Shown: positions 7,618 to 16,615 of the stretch, in pieces
Layout of the letters: each line of letters opens with the position of its first letter
Numbering within the stretch: the first letter of the stretch is position 1
Origin: Kineococcus mangrovi
GTDB lineage: Bacteria > Actinomycetota > Actinomycetes > Actinomycetales > Kineococcaceae
Reading direction: 5' to 3'
Length of the DNA stretch: 64,000 nucleotides
Assembly: GCF_041320705.1 (NCBI RefSeq)
Contig: NZ_JBGGTQ010000002.1
Span: 62,001-126,000, forward strand
Notes under the pieces: model-generated
Database searches by the model: none
Told to the model about the DNA's origin: nothing
The model's input: the letters and a program-made list of their open reading frames with translations, nothing else
Made by a program: the position numbers and the translations under genes

Positions 7618-9708
7618 TCACTCGGTGCGCGGGGACACCGGGACGGGCAGGGGGGCCGCACGGGGGTCCCGCCGGCGCAGGAGGTCCAGCACGGCGTCGG
7701 CGCTCATCGGCCCGCCGACGTGCTCGCCCTGCGCGGTGTGGCAGCCCAGCGCGGCCAGCGCCCGCTGGGTGGGGGCGTCGGTGACGCCCTCGGCGACGAC
7801 GCGCAGCCCGAGCTCGCGGGCCATCTGGACGGTGGAGCGCACGATGACGGCCCGGGCCCGGTCCTGGATCATCCCGGTGACGAAGCTGCGGTCGATCTTC
7901 AGCTCGTCGACCTCAAGGTCCGTGAGGTAGGTCAGCGACGCCTGCCCGGTGCCGTAGTCGTCGACGGCGACCGAGCAGCCCAGGGCGCGCAACCGGCGCA
8001 CGACCGCCCGGGCCCGCTCGGGGTCGGACACGATGCCGGTCTCGGTGATCTCCAGGACGAGCGCGCTCGCGGCGACGCGGTGCCGCCGCAGCACCTCGGC
8101 GACCAGGCCCGGCAGGTCGTGGTCGGTGAGCAGCCGGGCCGAGAGGTTGACCGAGACGCTCGGCGCGAAACCGGCCGCGTGCCAGCGGGCGGCGTCGGCG
8201 AGGGCCCGGTCGAGGACCACGGCCGTCACGCCGGCGACGAGCCCGGACCGCTCGGCGAGCGGGATGAACCGGTCGGGCCCGACGGGCCCGAGCTCGGGGT
8301 GGCGCCAGCGGACGAGGGCCTCGGCCCCCACGACGGCGTCCGTGGCCGGGTCGACCTGCGGCTGGTAGCGCACGAAGAGCTCCCCGCGGTCGACGGCCCG
8401 GCCCAGGTCACCGAGCAGCCGGAGGCGCTCGATGCTGTTGACGTCCCGCCGACCCGCGTAGGTGCAGGCCCGGCCGCGCACCTGCTTGGCCTGGTAGAGG
8501 GCCACGTCGGCGCTGCGGAGCAGGGACGGCGCGCTGGTGCCGTGCTGGGGCGCGAGGGCGACCCCGACGCTGGCGGGCAGCAGGACCTGCAGGTCGCCGA
8601 CGCGCAGCGGCCTGGACATCTCCTCCACGACGGCGAGGGCCAGCCCCTCGGCCTGGAGCCCGTCGGGGACGAGCAGCCCGAACTCGTCGCCCCCGAGGCG
8701 GGCCACGACGGCGTCGGCGGGGACCTGGGCGGTGAGCCGCCCCGCGACCTCGCGCAGCAGGACGTCCCCGACGGGGTGCCCGAGGGTGTCGTTGACGTCC
8801 TTGAAGTGGTCGAGGTCGACGACGAGGAGCCCCGGGGCGGGGGCGGGGGCGGCCCCCGCGCGCAGGAGGCGCGCCGTCGCGGCGAGGAGGGCGTCGCGGT
8901 TGGGCAGCCCGGTGAGGTCGTCGACGAGGGCCCGGCGCTCGTGGCGGCGGGCCACGGCGGCGCTGACGAGCATCACCGACAGCGGGACGCACACGAGCAG
9001 CAGCAGCCAGGGACCGCCCTCGGCGCTGACGACGACCACGGGCGCCGAGGCGAGGACCGCCAGCGTGAGCAGCAGACCGGAGGCCGACCCGGCGCGGACG
9101 AGCCGCCGCGGGGACCGGACGACGACGCGCCGGGAGGCCGAGTGCGCGAGCCCCTGCGCGATCAGGCCGGCCGCCCCCGCCACGAGCACGGAGGGCCAGT
9201 CGGTGGGGTCGCGCAGCGCGGGCCCGTCGGCGGCGGGGGCCCCCAGCAGCACGTCGAGGACGACCCCGCAGACGAGCACCCCCACCAGCGAGGTCCCCAC
9301 GGCCACGACGACCACCTGCGGTCCGGACCCGCGCCGCAGGTGGCGCACCGCGGTGGGGACGGCCCGCACGAGGAGGGCCAGCGAGAGGGGCCCGAGGGCG
9401 ACGAGGGCGACGAGGAAGCCCCACGACACCGGCAGGGGTTCACCGCGACCGCCGGCGCGGCGGGTCACGGGCCGGGACTCGGCCACGAGGACGACGAGGG
9501 CGAGGACGAGGGAGAAGCGCCAGGCGTCCCAGGGCGCCGGACCGGCGAGGGCGGCGAGGGCGGCGAGGGCGAGGACACCGACCGCGGCGGCGACCGCCAG
9601 GAGGCCCGCGGCCAGGGGCACGACGGGCCGCGACCGGCGCGCGGGTCCACGGGGGGAACGGCGGGCGAGGGGGCGCGGGGCGACGAACGCGGCCGTCGAG
9701 CGCTGCAT
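7618..9708 (-). CDS. Membrane diguanylate cyclase/phosphodiesterase (GGDEF-EAL)
   Basis: The 696-residue inner-membrane enzyme makes and/or degrades cyclic di-GMP. Residues ~28-240 hold about six to eight hydrophobic helices. A GGDEF domain (~250-405) has an intact ARLGGDEFGLLV. An EAL domain (~430-690) retains its catalytic residues in EALVRW, NLSARLL, EITETG, DDYGTG, LKIDRSF and AEGV. The usual RxxD inhibitory site before GGDEF is not present (VPAD stands there), so product inhibition may be lost. ATG at 9708 is chosen over an in-frame upstream start because AGGTGG/GGGAGG lies just upstream of it. A sigma-28-like promoter precedes the gene at 9851-9879, which fits a motility or biofilm role. 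Confidence 0.92.
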   Translation of the reverse strand: MQRSTAAFVAPRPLARRSPRGPARRSRPVVPLAAGLLAVAAAVGVLALAALAALAGPAPWDAWRFSLVLALVVLVAESRPVTRRAGGRGEPLPVSWGFLVALVALGPLSLALLVRAVPTAVRHLRRGSGPQVVVVAVGTSLVGVLVCGVVLDVLLGAPAADGPALRDPTDWPSVLVAGAAGLIAQGLAHSASRRVVVRSPRRLVRAGSASGLLLTLAVLASAPVVVVSAEGGPWLLLLVCVPLSVMLVSAAVARRHERRALVDDLTGLPNRDALLAATARLLRAGAAPAPAPGLLVVDLDHFKDVNDTLGHPVGDVLLREVAGRLTAQVPADAVVARLGGDEFGLLVPDGLQAEGLALAVVEEMSRPLRVGDLQVLLPASVGVALAPQHGTSAPSLLRSADVALYQAKQVRGRACTYAGRRDVNSIERLRLLGDLGRAVDRGELFVRYQPQVDPATDAVVGAEALVRWRHPELGPVGPDRFIPLAERSGLVAGVTAVVLDRALADAARWHAAGFAPSVSVNLSARLLTDHDLPGLVAEVLRRHRVAASALVLEITETGIVSDPERARAVVRRLRALGCSVAVDDYGTGQASLTYLTDLEVDELKIDRSFVTGMIQDRARAVIVRSTVQMARELGLRVVAEGVTDAPTQRALAALGCHTAQGEHVGGPMSADAVLDLLRRRDPRAAPLPVPVSPRTE

Positions 9709-9850
9709 CTGCCACCTCCCGCCACCGGACCCCGACCCTTCGGACGGACCGGGCACGTGCCCCCCGTCCGGGGGACGCCGAGCGGCGGTCCGGGCCCATC
9801 ATGGGGGTCGTGGCGGCGTGGCAGAAGCTCTGAGCGGGCTCCCGGCCGCA

Positions 9851-9879
9851 CTTTCGACCGAGAGTCAGTATGGTTGAGC
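9851..9879 (-). promoter_or_regulatory. Candidate sigma-28 (FliA/SigD)-type promoter
   Basis: Read on the minus strand, GCTCAA (9874-9879) and GTCGAAAG (9851-9858) are separated by 15 bases, about 140 bases before the GGDEF/EAL start. The same GCTCAA box with GTCGAAGG recurs before the gene starting at 18788, and GTTCAA with GCCGATGC before the MCP-PilZ gene. The spacing and -10 resemble the motility-sigma consensus (TAAA-N15-GCCGATAA). Confidence 0.5.
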
Positions 9880-9958
9880 GTTCAGTCAGGTTCGGGTGTC
9901 GTTGCGCAGCCGTTCCCTGACTCAGCGTGTCCGACCTGCACCTCGGAACGCACGGCGC

Positions 9959-10123
9959 TCAGTCCCAGTGCGGCGGGCGCTGCGAGAGGTACCACTCGTC
10001 GTCGTACCCCGGTCCCGACCGCTCACCCCACCCCTCGTCGCGGTCGTCCGCGGACCGCTCGTCCTCCAGCGGGACGTCCCGGTCCACGCCGTCCTCGGGC
10101 CCCCCGCCCGGTGCCGCGCTCAC
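9959..10123 (-). CDS. 54-residue acidic ORF translationally coupled to the helicase-like gene
   Basis: The GTG at 10123 overlaps the TGA of the upstream 1272-residue gene (GTGA). The 54-residue product is acidic (EDGVDRDVPLEDERSADDRD) and ends WYLSQRPPHWD. I do not recognise a family. The overlap, the run of charged residues and the aromatic-rich C-terminus argue for a real small protein rather than a chance frame. It may act with the upstream protein; that is inference only. Confidence 0.55.
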   Translation of the reverse strand: MSAAPGGGPEDGVDRDVPLEDERSADDRDEGWGERSGPGYDDEWYLSQRPPHWD

Positions 10124-13100
10124 GGCAGCTGCACCCCGATCCGGTCCAGCTCGGCGGTCCGCGCCCGCCGGTCCGGGTCGAGGTCCCGGCGCCGGTCGGG
10201 ATCTCGGCCGGGGTCGGGGTCGGGGTCGGGGTCGACGGTCACGGCCGGGGCGACCAGGTCCACGACCCACGGCAGGTCGTGCCCGGCGTCGGCCAGCGCG
10301 TCGCGCCACAGGCCCGCGACGCGGTCCGCCTCGGCGTCCGCGTCGGCGAACACGTCCGCGGTCAGGACCCGCACGTACCGCCACCCCCGCCGCTCCAGCT
10401 CGGTGGGCCCGTCGACCTCGCGGTCCACGACGTCACCACCGGCCCACGCCGCGTCGTCGAGCTCGACGACGAGCGCCGGTCCCGCACCCGCGCGGGCGCG
10501 GGCGTCGCGGACGACGAGCGCGAGGACCCGGGAGGCGCCGACCTCGCACCGGACCGGCAGGCCGACGCGGCGGCACGCGGCGGCGAGGCGCCGCACCACC
10601 GCGTCGGACCCCGGACGCTCCGGGCGACCGGACCCGGCGAGCAGCTCGTCGCGCTCCCAGGCCCGGGCGGTCCGCTCCAGCAGCCCCCGGCCGTCCTCCA
10701 CACCCTCCTCGTCCGGCCCCTCGGCCTCCCGGGCACCACCCCGGTCGGCGCTCCAGCCGGAGTCGTCCAGCACGAGGGTGGTGCGCAACCGGCTGCGGGT
10801 CAGCGCCATCCACGCCTCGGCCCGTCCCGTGGCCCGGCCCTCGCCGTCCGGGTCCCCGCCCTCGCCGGCAGCGCCCAGCGCGGGACCGTTCAGGACGGCG
10901 TCGGTGACCACGAGCACGTGGTCGCGGCGCTCGCCGGCCCAGCGGACGGGCGTCCCGACGAGCAGGGGCTCGCGGCCGACGGACAGCGGCAGACCGCGGT
11001 CCATCGCCTGGCGGCGGACCGTGTCGGCCAGCAGCTCGGCCCCCGCCGCGTCCGGCACGACCACGCCCAGGGACTCCTCCGGGTGGGAGGTCAGCGCGGC
11101 CAGGGCCGTCTCCACGACGAGGTCGACGAGGGCGTCCGGACCGCGGCGCGCCCCCGGCGGGCGGTCCGAGGTGCGGGCCGTGGCCCGGCCGTCCAGACCG
11201 GCGCCGGGCAGGGAGGACTGCCCCGGTGGCACCGGGGCACCCGTCAGGAGCGTGTCGTCGAGCAGGGCGTGCTGGCGGTCCAGGCGCAGGGTCGGCAGGA
11301 CACCCTCGACGTCGGCGAACAGGCTGTCCCGCACCGGTCCGGGCACCACGTGCTCGTCGCGCGCGGTGGGCAGGTCGGTCGGTCCGGGGAGGTGCGGGTC
11401 GCCCACCACGAGGACGCGCGCGGCGCGCGAGAGCGCCGGGAGCGCGGCCGCCGTCCTGGTGGCCTGAGCCCCCAGCACGACGAGCAGGTCGGCGTCCGGG
11501 ACGTCGTCGGCCAGCCGGGCCACGCCCGCCGCGGACAGCGCGGTCACGGGCAGCAGGTCACCGGGGCGGCCCGACGCCTGGGCCCGGGAGTCGACCTCGG
11601 CCCGGGCCCGGGCCGTCTGCCGGCCGCGGCGCGCGGCCACCGCCAGCTGCAGCTCGTAGCGCGCCGTGCGCAGCGCAGCCGCCTCCCCCGTGCCCACGAG
11701 CGGGTCGACCATCGAGATGGCGTCCAGCACCCCCGCCCACCAGGCGCGTTCCACCTCCGAGGGCAGGTGCAGGCTGCCCGGGCCGTCCCAGCGCGCGCGC
11801 AGGTCCTCCAGCACCCCGCCCCAGCCACCGTCCTCGAGCTCGTCGAGCAGCACGGTCCGGCGCGGCAGCGGGCCGAGGGCGTCCGCGTCCGCGGCCAGCT
11901 GCCGCAGGAGCGCGGACAGCTCCGGCAGCTGGACGTCCTGCAGGGACGCCGCCCCCAGGTCCGTCCACGAGCGCGTCGGCAGGACCCGCGCCAGGTCGTC
12001 GAGCTCCTGGCGCACCGCCGCCACCGCGGCGACGAGCGCGTCGAGGTCGTCGGGCACCACCGGCGCGTTGTCCCGCACGGACACGCGTTGCCAGCGCAAC
12101 CGCTCCGAACGCGCCTGCTGCAGCCACGCGTGCAGGGTGGACCAGTCACCGGCGGAGACGTCGGGGCGCAGCAGGGCCCGGGCCTCGCGCCGCAGTCGCC
12201 AGCGTCGCACCCAGCCCTGTCGAACCTCGTGCTCGCGCCGCCACTGCGGCGTGGCCGTGGCGGCCGCCACGTCGCCGAGGGACTGACCGAACACGTCGGC
12301 GCCGAAGCGACCGACGGTGGTGCGGACCCCTTCGAGCAGCGCGGTGCGGTCAGCCGCCTCCCCGACCGAGGCGGCACCGCGCAGACCCGCCGCGTCGCAG
12401 ACCGTCGCCAGGAGCGCGCGCAGGGCCGGCAACCGCTGGCCGATGAGGTCCTCGACCCGGGCCAGGGCCTGCTGCGCGACCTGCGGGGTGCGCAGGTCCG
12501 CACCCGCCCAGGGCGTCGTGCCGGGGCCGACGTCGAAGGCCCCCAGGTCGACGGCCTCCACGAGGCGCTCCGCCCAGCGGGGCAGGTCCTCGCGCGAGCA
12601 GCCCGACAGGTCCTCACCGCGCAACCGGCGGCTCGTCGTCGGCGGCGCGGGCCGCTCGGCCAGGTCGAGCAGGGCGTGCACGGCCTGCGCCGCGCTGACG
12701 CCCCACGGGTCGCGGGGCCGGTGCAGGGCGCGGGCGTGCTCGTCGAGGGCCGTCGCCGGCGCGGCGACGTCCGGTTCGGCGACCTCTGCCGGGGCCGGGG
12801 CGTCCAGGCGGGCCCGGACCTCGCGGCGGGCCGCGTCGAGCTGGACGGAGGCGTCGTCGGCCGAGCCGTCCAGGTCCGCGACCAGGTGCAGCAAGAGACG
12901 CCCGAAACCGTTGTCGCGCAGCCGTTCGTCCACCGCTCGCCGGTCGGCGGCCGAGTCGGCGACGAGGAGCACCCGGCGCCCTGCGACGACCTCGGAGGCG
13001 ATGACGGCGGCCGCGACCTGCGTGGCGCCCGTCCCGGTCGGGGCGTCGAGCCGCACGTCGCGGCCCGCCAGGACGGTCTCGACGACGCGACGCTGGGCCG

Positions 13101-13938
13101 GGTCGAGCGCGAACCCCTCGACGGCCGCCGGCACGGCCGGGACCTGCCCGGGGGCGGGCGGGGGCGGCGGGTCCACCGGCCGGCGCGCCGCGATGGCGGC
13201 GACGACGCGGTGCTCGCGCACGAGGCCCCCGCGGCGGCGCAGGTCGGCCAGCAGGTCCGCGCCGGGGTCGGCGAAGGTCGCCAGCAGGAGACGGCGCTCG
13301 ACCCGCAACCCGCGGGTGCCGGCCAGCTGGCGGCGCAGCTCGTCCATCGCGGGGTTCGGGTCGAAGCCCCAGTGCGCCCCGACCGCGGACCCGATGCGGC
13401 GCGTGTCGAGGTCGACGCCGAGCTCGGCGCGCGCGACCCGGACGAGGACGGGGTTGACGATCACCTCGGGGGCCAGCTGCACGACGAAGTCGTCCAGCGC
13501 CTCGGTGGCGGGGGTGAGGGTGCAGCGACGCAGCAGCACGGGGGTGCGCCGCGGGGGGCGCAGCGCAGGGGGCGGGGCCCCCTCGGCGAGCGTCGCGGCG
13601 TCCGGCTCCTCCGCCAGGGACCACCCCGCGGTGCCGACGGCGACCGCGAGCGAGCGGGTGCCCCGCTGAGCCAGCAGCGCCGCCGCGAGGCGGTGGGTGG
13701 TGCGGGCCCGGCGACGGGCCTCGGCGAAGGCCCCCGCCTCGCGCACGAGGCTCGTCAGGGGGGCCGGGCCACCCGCCAGGAGCTGGGCCAGGCCGGAGGG
13801 GTGCGCGGTGGTCAGGTCGAGCACGGCGTCGGTCCCCACCGGGCAGTCCAGCAGCGCCGAGGTGCCGCCGAGGGCCTCCGCCTCCGCCCACCAGCGCCGA
13901 CGCGTGGAGTCGGGACCGGGCGCGGGAGAAGACGTCAC
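10120..13938 (-). CDS. Degenerate superfamily-1 helicase-like protein with REase-fold C-terminus
   Basis: The 1272-residue protein has the layout of large DUF4011/AAA_11-type DNA helicases: an N-terminal domain, a P-loop region at ~300, a long helical insertion, the second RecA half (VVGDPHLPGPTD, WMALTRSRLRTTLVL) and a C-terminal MTES_1575/Vsr-like nuclease fold (GPALVVELDD...RRGWRYVRVLTADVF). The key residues are lost. The Walker A is GTGATQ (Lys replaced by Ala), the Walker B is VVLGAQAT instead of VVDEAS, and the nuclease acidic residues are only partly kept. ATP hydrolysis is therefore doubtful. A PDPDPDP stretch, encoded by a GGGTCG repeat at ~10200-10234, lies near the end. GTG at 13938 has TAACCT (13946-13951) seven bases upstream, a leaderless start. 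A diverged relative lies at 26885-29182. Confidence 0.7.
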   Translation of the reverse strand: MTSSPAPGPDSTRRRWWAEAEALGGTSALLDCPVGTDAVLDLTTAHPSGLAQLLAGGPAPLTSLVREAGAFAEARRRARTTHRLAAALLAQRGTRSLAVAVGTAGWSLAEEPDAATLAEGAPPPALRPPRRTPVLLRRCTLTPATEALDDFVVQLAPEVIVNPVLVRVARAELGVDLDTRRIGSAVGAHWGFDPNPAMDELRRQLAGTRGLRVERRLLLATFADPGADLLADLRRRGGLVREHRVVAAIAARRPVDPPPPPAPGQVPAVPAAVEGFALDPAQRRVVETVLAGRDVRLDAPTGTGATQVAAAVIASEVVAGRRVLLVADSAADRRAVDERLRDNGFGRLLLHLVADLDGSADDASVQLDAARREVRARLDAPAPAEVAEPDVAAPATALDEHARALHRPRDPWGVSAAQAVHALLDLAERPAPPTTSRRLRGEDLSGCSREDLPRWAERLVEAVDLGAFDVGPGTTPWAGADLRTPQVAQQALARVEDLIGQRLPALRALLATVCDAAGLRGAASVGEAADRTALLEGVRTTVGRFGADVFGQSLGDVAAATATPQWRREHEVRQGWVRRWRLRREARALLRPDVSAGDWSTLHAWLQQARSERLRWQRVSVRDNAPVVPDDLDALVAAVAAVRQELDDLARVLPTRSWTDLGAASLQDVQLPELSALLRQLAADADALGPLPRRTVLLDELEDGGWGGVLEDLRARWDGPGSLHLPSEVERAWWAGVLDAISMVDPLVGTGEAAALRTARYELQLAVAARRGRQTARARAEVDSRAQASGRPGDLLPVTALSAAGVARLADDVPDADLLVVLGAQATRTAAALPALSRAARVLVVGDPHLPGPTDLPTARDEHVVPGPVRDSLFADVEGVLPTLRLDRQHALLDDTLLTGAPVPPGQSSLPGAGLDGRATARTSDRPPGARRGPDALVDLVVETALAALTSHPEESLGVVVPDAAGAELLADTVRRQAMDRGLPLSVGREPLLVGTPVRWAGERRDHVLVVTDAVLNGPALGAAGEGGDPDGEGRATGRAEAWMALTRSRLRTTLVLDDSGWSADRGGAREAEGPDEEGVEDGRGLLERTARAWERDELLAGSGRPERPGSDAVVRRLAAACRRVGLPVRCEVGASRVLALVVRDARARAGAGPALVVELDDAAWAGGDVVDREVDGPTELERRGWRYVRVLTADVFADADAEADRVAGLWRDALADAGHDLPWVVDLVAPAVTVDPDPDPDPGRDPDRRRDLDPDRRARTAELDRIGVQLP

Positions 13939-13974
13939 GTGGTCAAGGTTAGGCGCCGTGCGGCGCGGATCGGG

Positions 13975-15669
13975 TCAGGTGCCCGGCTCCTGCGCGCCGT
14001 CGCGGTCGACCGGCGCCGAGGGCACGGCGACGGTCCCGCGCGACAGGGCCACCAGGGTGACGTCGTCGCGCGCGCGACCGCCGCTGAAGCGCCGCGCGAC
14101 GTCGAGCGCCTCGTCGACGAGGGCCTGCGGCGTGAGCTCCGGCAGCCCCCCGAGGGCGTGCAGCACCCCGCCGATGCCCAGCTCGTCGGTGCTGCCCGTC
14201 GGCCGGGCCTCGGTGAGACCGTCGGTGTAGACGACGAGGACGGACCCCGGCGCCAGCGACGTCGTCCGGGTCTGCCAGCTCCCCGGGACGTCCAGGTGCA
14301 GCCAGGACAGCAGCGGGCCGGTGGCCTCCAGCTCGGTGACGACGCGCACGCCCCCGTCCTCCCCGTCGGTCCGCAGCACCACCGGCGCCGGGTGACCGGC
14401 GTTGGCGTACGACACGGTGCCGGAGTCGGGGTCGACGACCACGACGACGCAGCTGGCGAAGCGCTCGGCCTCGTCGGCGAAGACGCGGGCCGCCATGGCC
14501 AGGGCCAGGTCCGGTTCGGGGGCCAGGTGCAGCGCCGCCTCCAGCAGCCGCTTGAGCTGGATCGCGACGATCCCGGCGCGCGCACCGTGCCCCGACACGT
14601 CGGCGACGACCACGGCGAACCGGCCGTCGGCCAGCGGCAGCACGTCGTACCAGTCCCCGGCCAGCAACCCCTCCGCCGGGCGCAGCGCCGCCGCCGACGA
14701 CCAGCCGGGGACGACGGGCAGGTCGTGGGCGGCGAGCTGGTCGCGGACCTCGGCGACGAGCGGCTGCCCCTGCTGCAGCGCCTCGCGCGCCGAGACGGCC
14801 TCGGCGAGCTCGTCGAGGATGCGCCGGCGCATCGTCTCGGCCGAGGCGGCGACGGCGGCCAGCTCGGGCGGGCCGGGCAGCGTGATGGGTTCCTGCAGGT
14901 CCCCGCGGGACACCTGCAGCAGCTGGGCGGACAGCGAGCCGAGCGGGCGCAGGACCCACCGGCGGACGAGGTACAGGACGGCCGGGACGATGAGGAGGGT
15001 GACGCCGGCGACGAGCAGCTGCACGTAGCGGAACTGGTCCCGCTGGTCCTCCAGGACCTCCCGCGACCTCTCCTCGATGCCGCGGATCCGGTCCCGGAGG
15101 GTTTCCAGGTCCTCGTTGACGGTCAGCAGCGCGCGGGAGGACGGGTTGTCGAGGATCGACCTGTTCAACTGGTCCTGGTCCTGCCCCGCCTTGAAGGCCG
15201 CCTGGTCGTCGGCGAGGCTGCGCCAGTACGCCGCGTCGTCCAGCACGCGGACCAGGTCCTGCCGGACCGTGGCGTCGAGGGCGGTGTTGCGGGTCGCCTC
15301 CACGAGCCGCCCGCGCACCTGCTCGTAGCGCTGCATCGCCTCGTCGCGCTCGGTCGACGCCTCGGCCTGACGCTCGAGGCTCGAGGCCGTGATGAAGAGC
15401 TGGTTCCTCGCCTGGGCCTCGACCACGCTCCGGGCGAGGTCGTCGACCTCCTGCGAGAGCCGGACGTCGGACTGGGCCGCCTGGCGGTCCGTGGAGCCTG
15501 AACCCACCCAGGGGTTCCAGGCGATGACGAGGACCGTCAGGACGAGGACGACCAGCAGGAACGAAATGCCCATGACCGAGACCCGGCGCTGCAGGGTGGT
15601 CCGGGTCATGAACCGGTGCCACGCGCTCGCCACCCCGCTCAGCTGCCCCACCCCCTCGGCCCCGCGCAC
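13975..15669 (-). CDS. HAMP-domain SpoIIE/PP2C-type protein phosphatase, membrane sensor
   Basis: The 564-residue membrane protein has TM1 at ~residues 34-52 (VMGISFLLVVLVLTVLVIAW) and a ~170-residue extracytoplasmic helical sensor resembling a four-helix bundle/CHASE3. TM2 lies near 230-250, followed by a HAMP linker (LRPLGSLSAQLLQVSRGDL), a short coiled coil and a C-terminal SpoIIE domain. The metal-binding motifs GDWYDV, VVADVSGHG and RARDDVTLVAL are intact, so phosphatase activity towards Ser/Thr-phosphorylated (anti-anti-sigma-like) partners is expected. No anti-sigma/STAS partner is adjacent. The start is uncertain: GTG at 15669 is used, but an ATG at 15609 (MTRTTLQRR) would also keep both membrane segments. 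Confidence 0.88.
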   Translation of the reverse strand: MRGAEGVGQLSGVASAWHRFMTRTTLQRRVSVMGISFLLVVLVLTVLVIAWNPWVGSGSTDRQAAQSDVRLSQEVDDLARSVVEAQARNQLFITASSLERQAEASTERDEAMQRYEQVRGRLVEATRNTALDATVRQDLVRVLDDAAYWRSLADDQAAFKAGQDQDQLNRSILDNPSSRALLTVNEDLETLRDRIRGIEERSREVLEDQRDQFRYVQLLVAGVTLLIVPAVLYLVRRWVLRPLGSLSAQLLQVSRGDLQEPITLPGPPELAAVAASAETMRRRILDELAEAVSAREALQQGQPLVAEVRDQLAAHDLPVVPGWSSAAALRPAEGLLAGDWYDVLPLADGRFAVVVADVSGHGARAGIVAIQLKRLLEAALHLAPEPDLALAMAARVFADEAERFASCVVVVVDPDSGTVSYANAGHPAPVVLRTDGEDGGVRVVTELEATGPLLSWLHLDVPGSWQTRTTSLAPGSVLVVYTDGLTEARPTGSTDELGIGGVLHALGGLPELTPQALVDEALDVARRFSGGRARDDVTLVALSRGTVAVPSAPVDRDGAQEPGT

Positions 15670-15838
15670 CGGTGTGGATCACCGGCCGGTCGGCACACAC
15701 CTTGTCATCCCCGGTCGCGCCGGGTCACTCACCGGTCCCACGCCCGGGCCACCCGGATCGTTCCCCCCCGGGTATCCGGGTGCCCGGGTGTGTCGTCCCG
15801 ACGGGCGGGACGGCGGGTGAGGCGGTAGGGGTGGTCGG

Positions 15839-16606
15839 GTGAACGCCGCCCTCCCCCAGCCCGCCGGACTGGTCCTCGTCCGGCACGGGCAGTCGACGGG
15901 GAACCTCGCCGACGCCCACGCCCGCTCCACGGACGCGGAGGTGGTGGACGTCGAGGAACGGGACGCCGACGTGCCGCTGTCGCCGCTGGGCCGGGCGCAG
16001 GCCGCGGCCGTCGCGCACTGGCTGACGCGGGACCCGGCGGCGCCACCGGTCCCCGACGTCCTGCTCGCCTCGCCGTACCGGCGCGCCCACGACACGGCGC
16101 GCGCGATCGCGCAGGAGCTGCGGGCAGGGGGTCGCGACGTGGAGCTGCGCACCGACGAGCGGCTGCGCGAGCGGGACCTCGGGTGGTGGGACGGCCTGAC
16201 GGGGCGCGGGGTGCGGGCCCGGTTCCCGGAGGAGGCCGAACGGCGCCGCCGGATCGGCAAGTTCTACTACCGGCCCCCGGGCGGGGAGAGCTGGTGCGAC
16301 GTGGCCCTGCGGGTGCGCAGCCTGCTGGCGGGCCTGCGCGAGGAGCACGCCGGCCGGCAGGTGCTGCTGGTCTCGCACCAGGCGGTGGTGATGAACGCCC
16401 GGCTCGTCCTGGAGGACCTCGACGAGGAGTCCGTGCTGCGGCTGGACGCCGAGCAGCCGCTCGCCAACTGCTCCGTCACGGCCTACCGCGCCGACGGCGG
16501 CCGCCTCGTGCTCGACCGCGCCGGGGACACCACGGCGGTGCGCGACGTGCGCGTCACCGACGACGCCGTCGACGACGAACCGCGTGACGTGCAGGCGGGC
16601 GGGTAG
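15839..16606 (+). CDS. Histidine phosphatase family protein (phosphoglycerate mutase-like)
   Basis: The 255-residue cytoplasmic protein starts with the catalytic RHG motif (LVLVRHGQSTGN, about residues 10-21). It has the second histidine in VLLVSHQAVVM and the acid region LRERDLGWWDGLTGRG, as in the histidine phosphatase superfamily. The substrate is unknown; cofactor-independent mutase activity is unlikely without further evidence. A TAGGGG box (15826-15831) lies seven bases before GTG 15839, so it may be leaderless. Its TAG stop at 16604-16606 sits nine bases before the next gene. Confidence 0.87.
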   Translation: MNAALPQPAGLVLVRHGQSTGNLADAHARSTDAEVVDVEERDADVPLSPLGRAQAAAVAHWLTRDPAAPPVPDVLLASPYRRAHDTARAIAQELRAGGRDVELRTDERLRERDLGWWDGLTGRGVRARFPEEAERRRRIGKFYYRPPGGESWCDVALRVRSLLAGLREEHAGRQVLLVSHQAVVMNARLVLEDLDEESVLRLDAEQPLANCSVTAYRADGGRLVLDRAGDTTAVRDVRVTDDAVDDEPRDVQAGG

Positions 16607-16615
16607 GGGTCCGGC

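Noticed and set aside
7613-7620. Palindrome TGACGTCA as a possible regulator site
   Set aside because: It is formed by the two convergent stop codons (TGA and TCA) two bases apart, with no promoter nearby.
10200-10234. GGGTCG tandem repeat as a possible structural or recombination element
   Set aside because: It is in frame inside the helicase-like gene and encodes PDPDPDP. Only about four to five units are present and nothing similar occurs elsewhere in the window.
7612-15501. A continuous plus-strand open frame of about 2600 codons
   Set aside because: It is the antisense shadow of the GGDEF/EAL, helicase-like and SpoIIE genes on the minus strand. It is rich in Arg, Gly, Pro, Gln and His, has no domain and no ribosome-binding site. 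Very high third-position GC removes stops in this frame.
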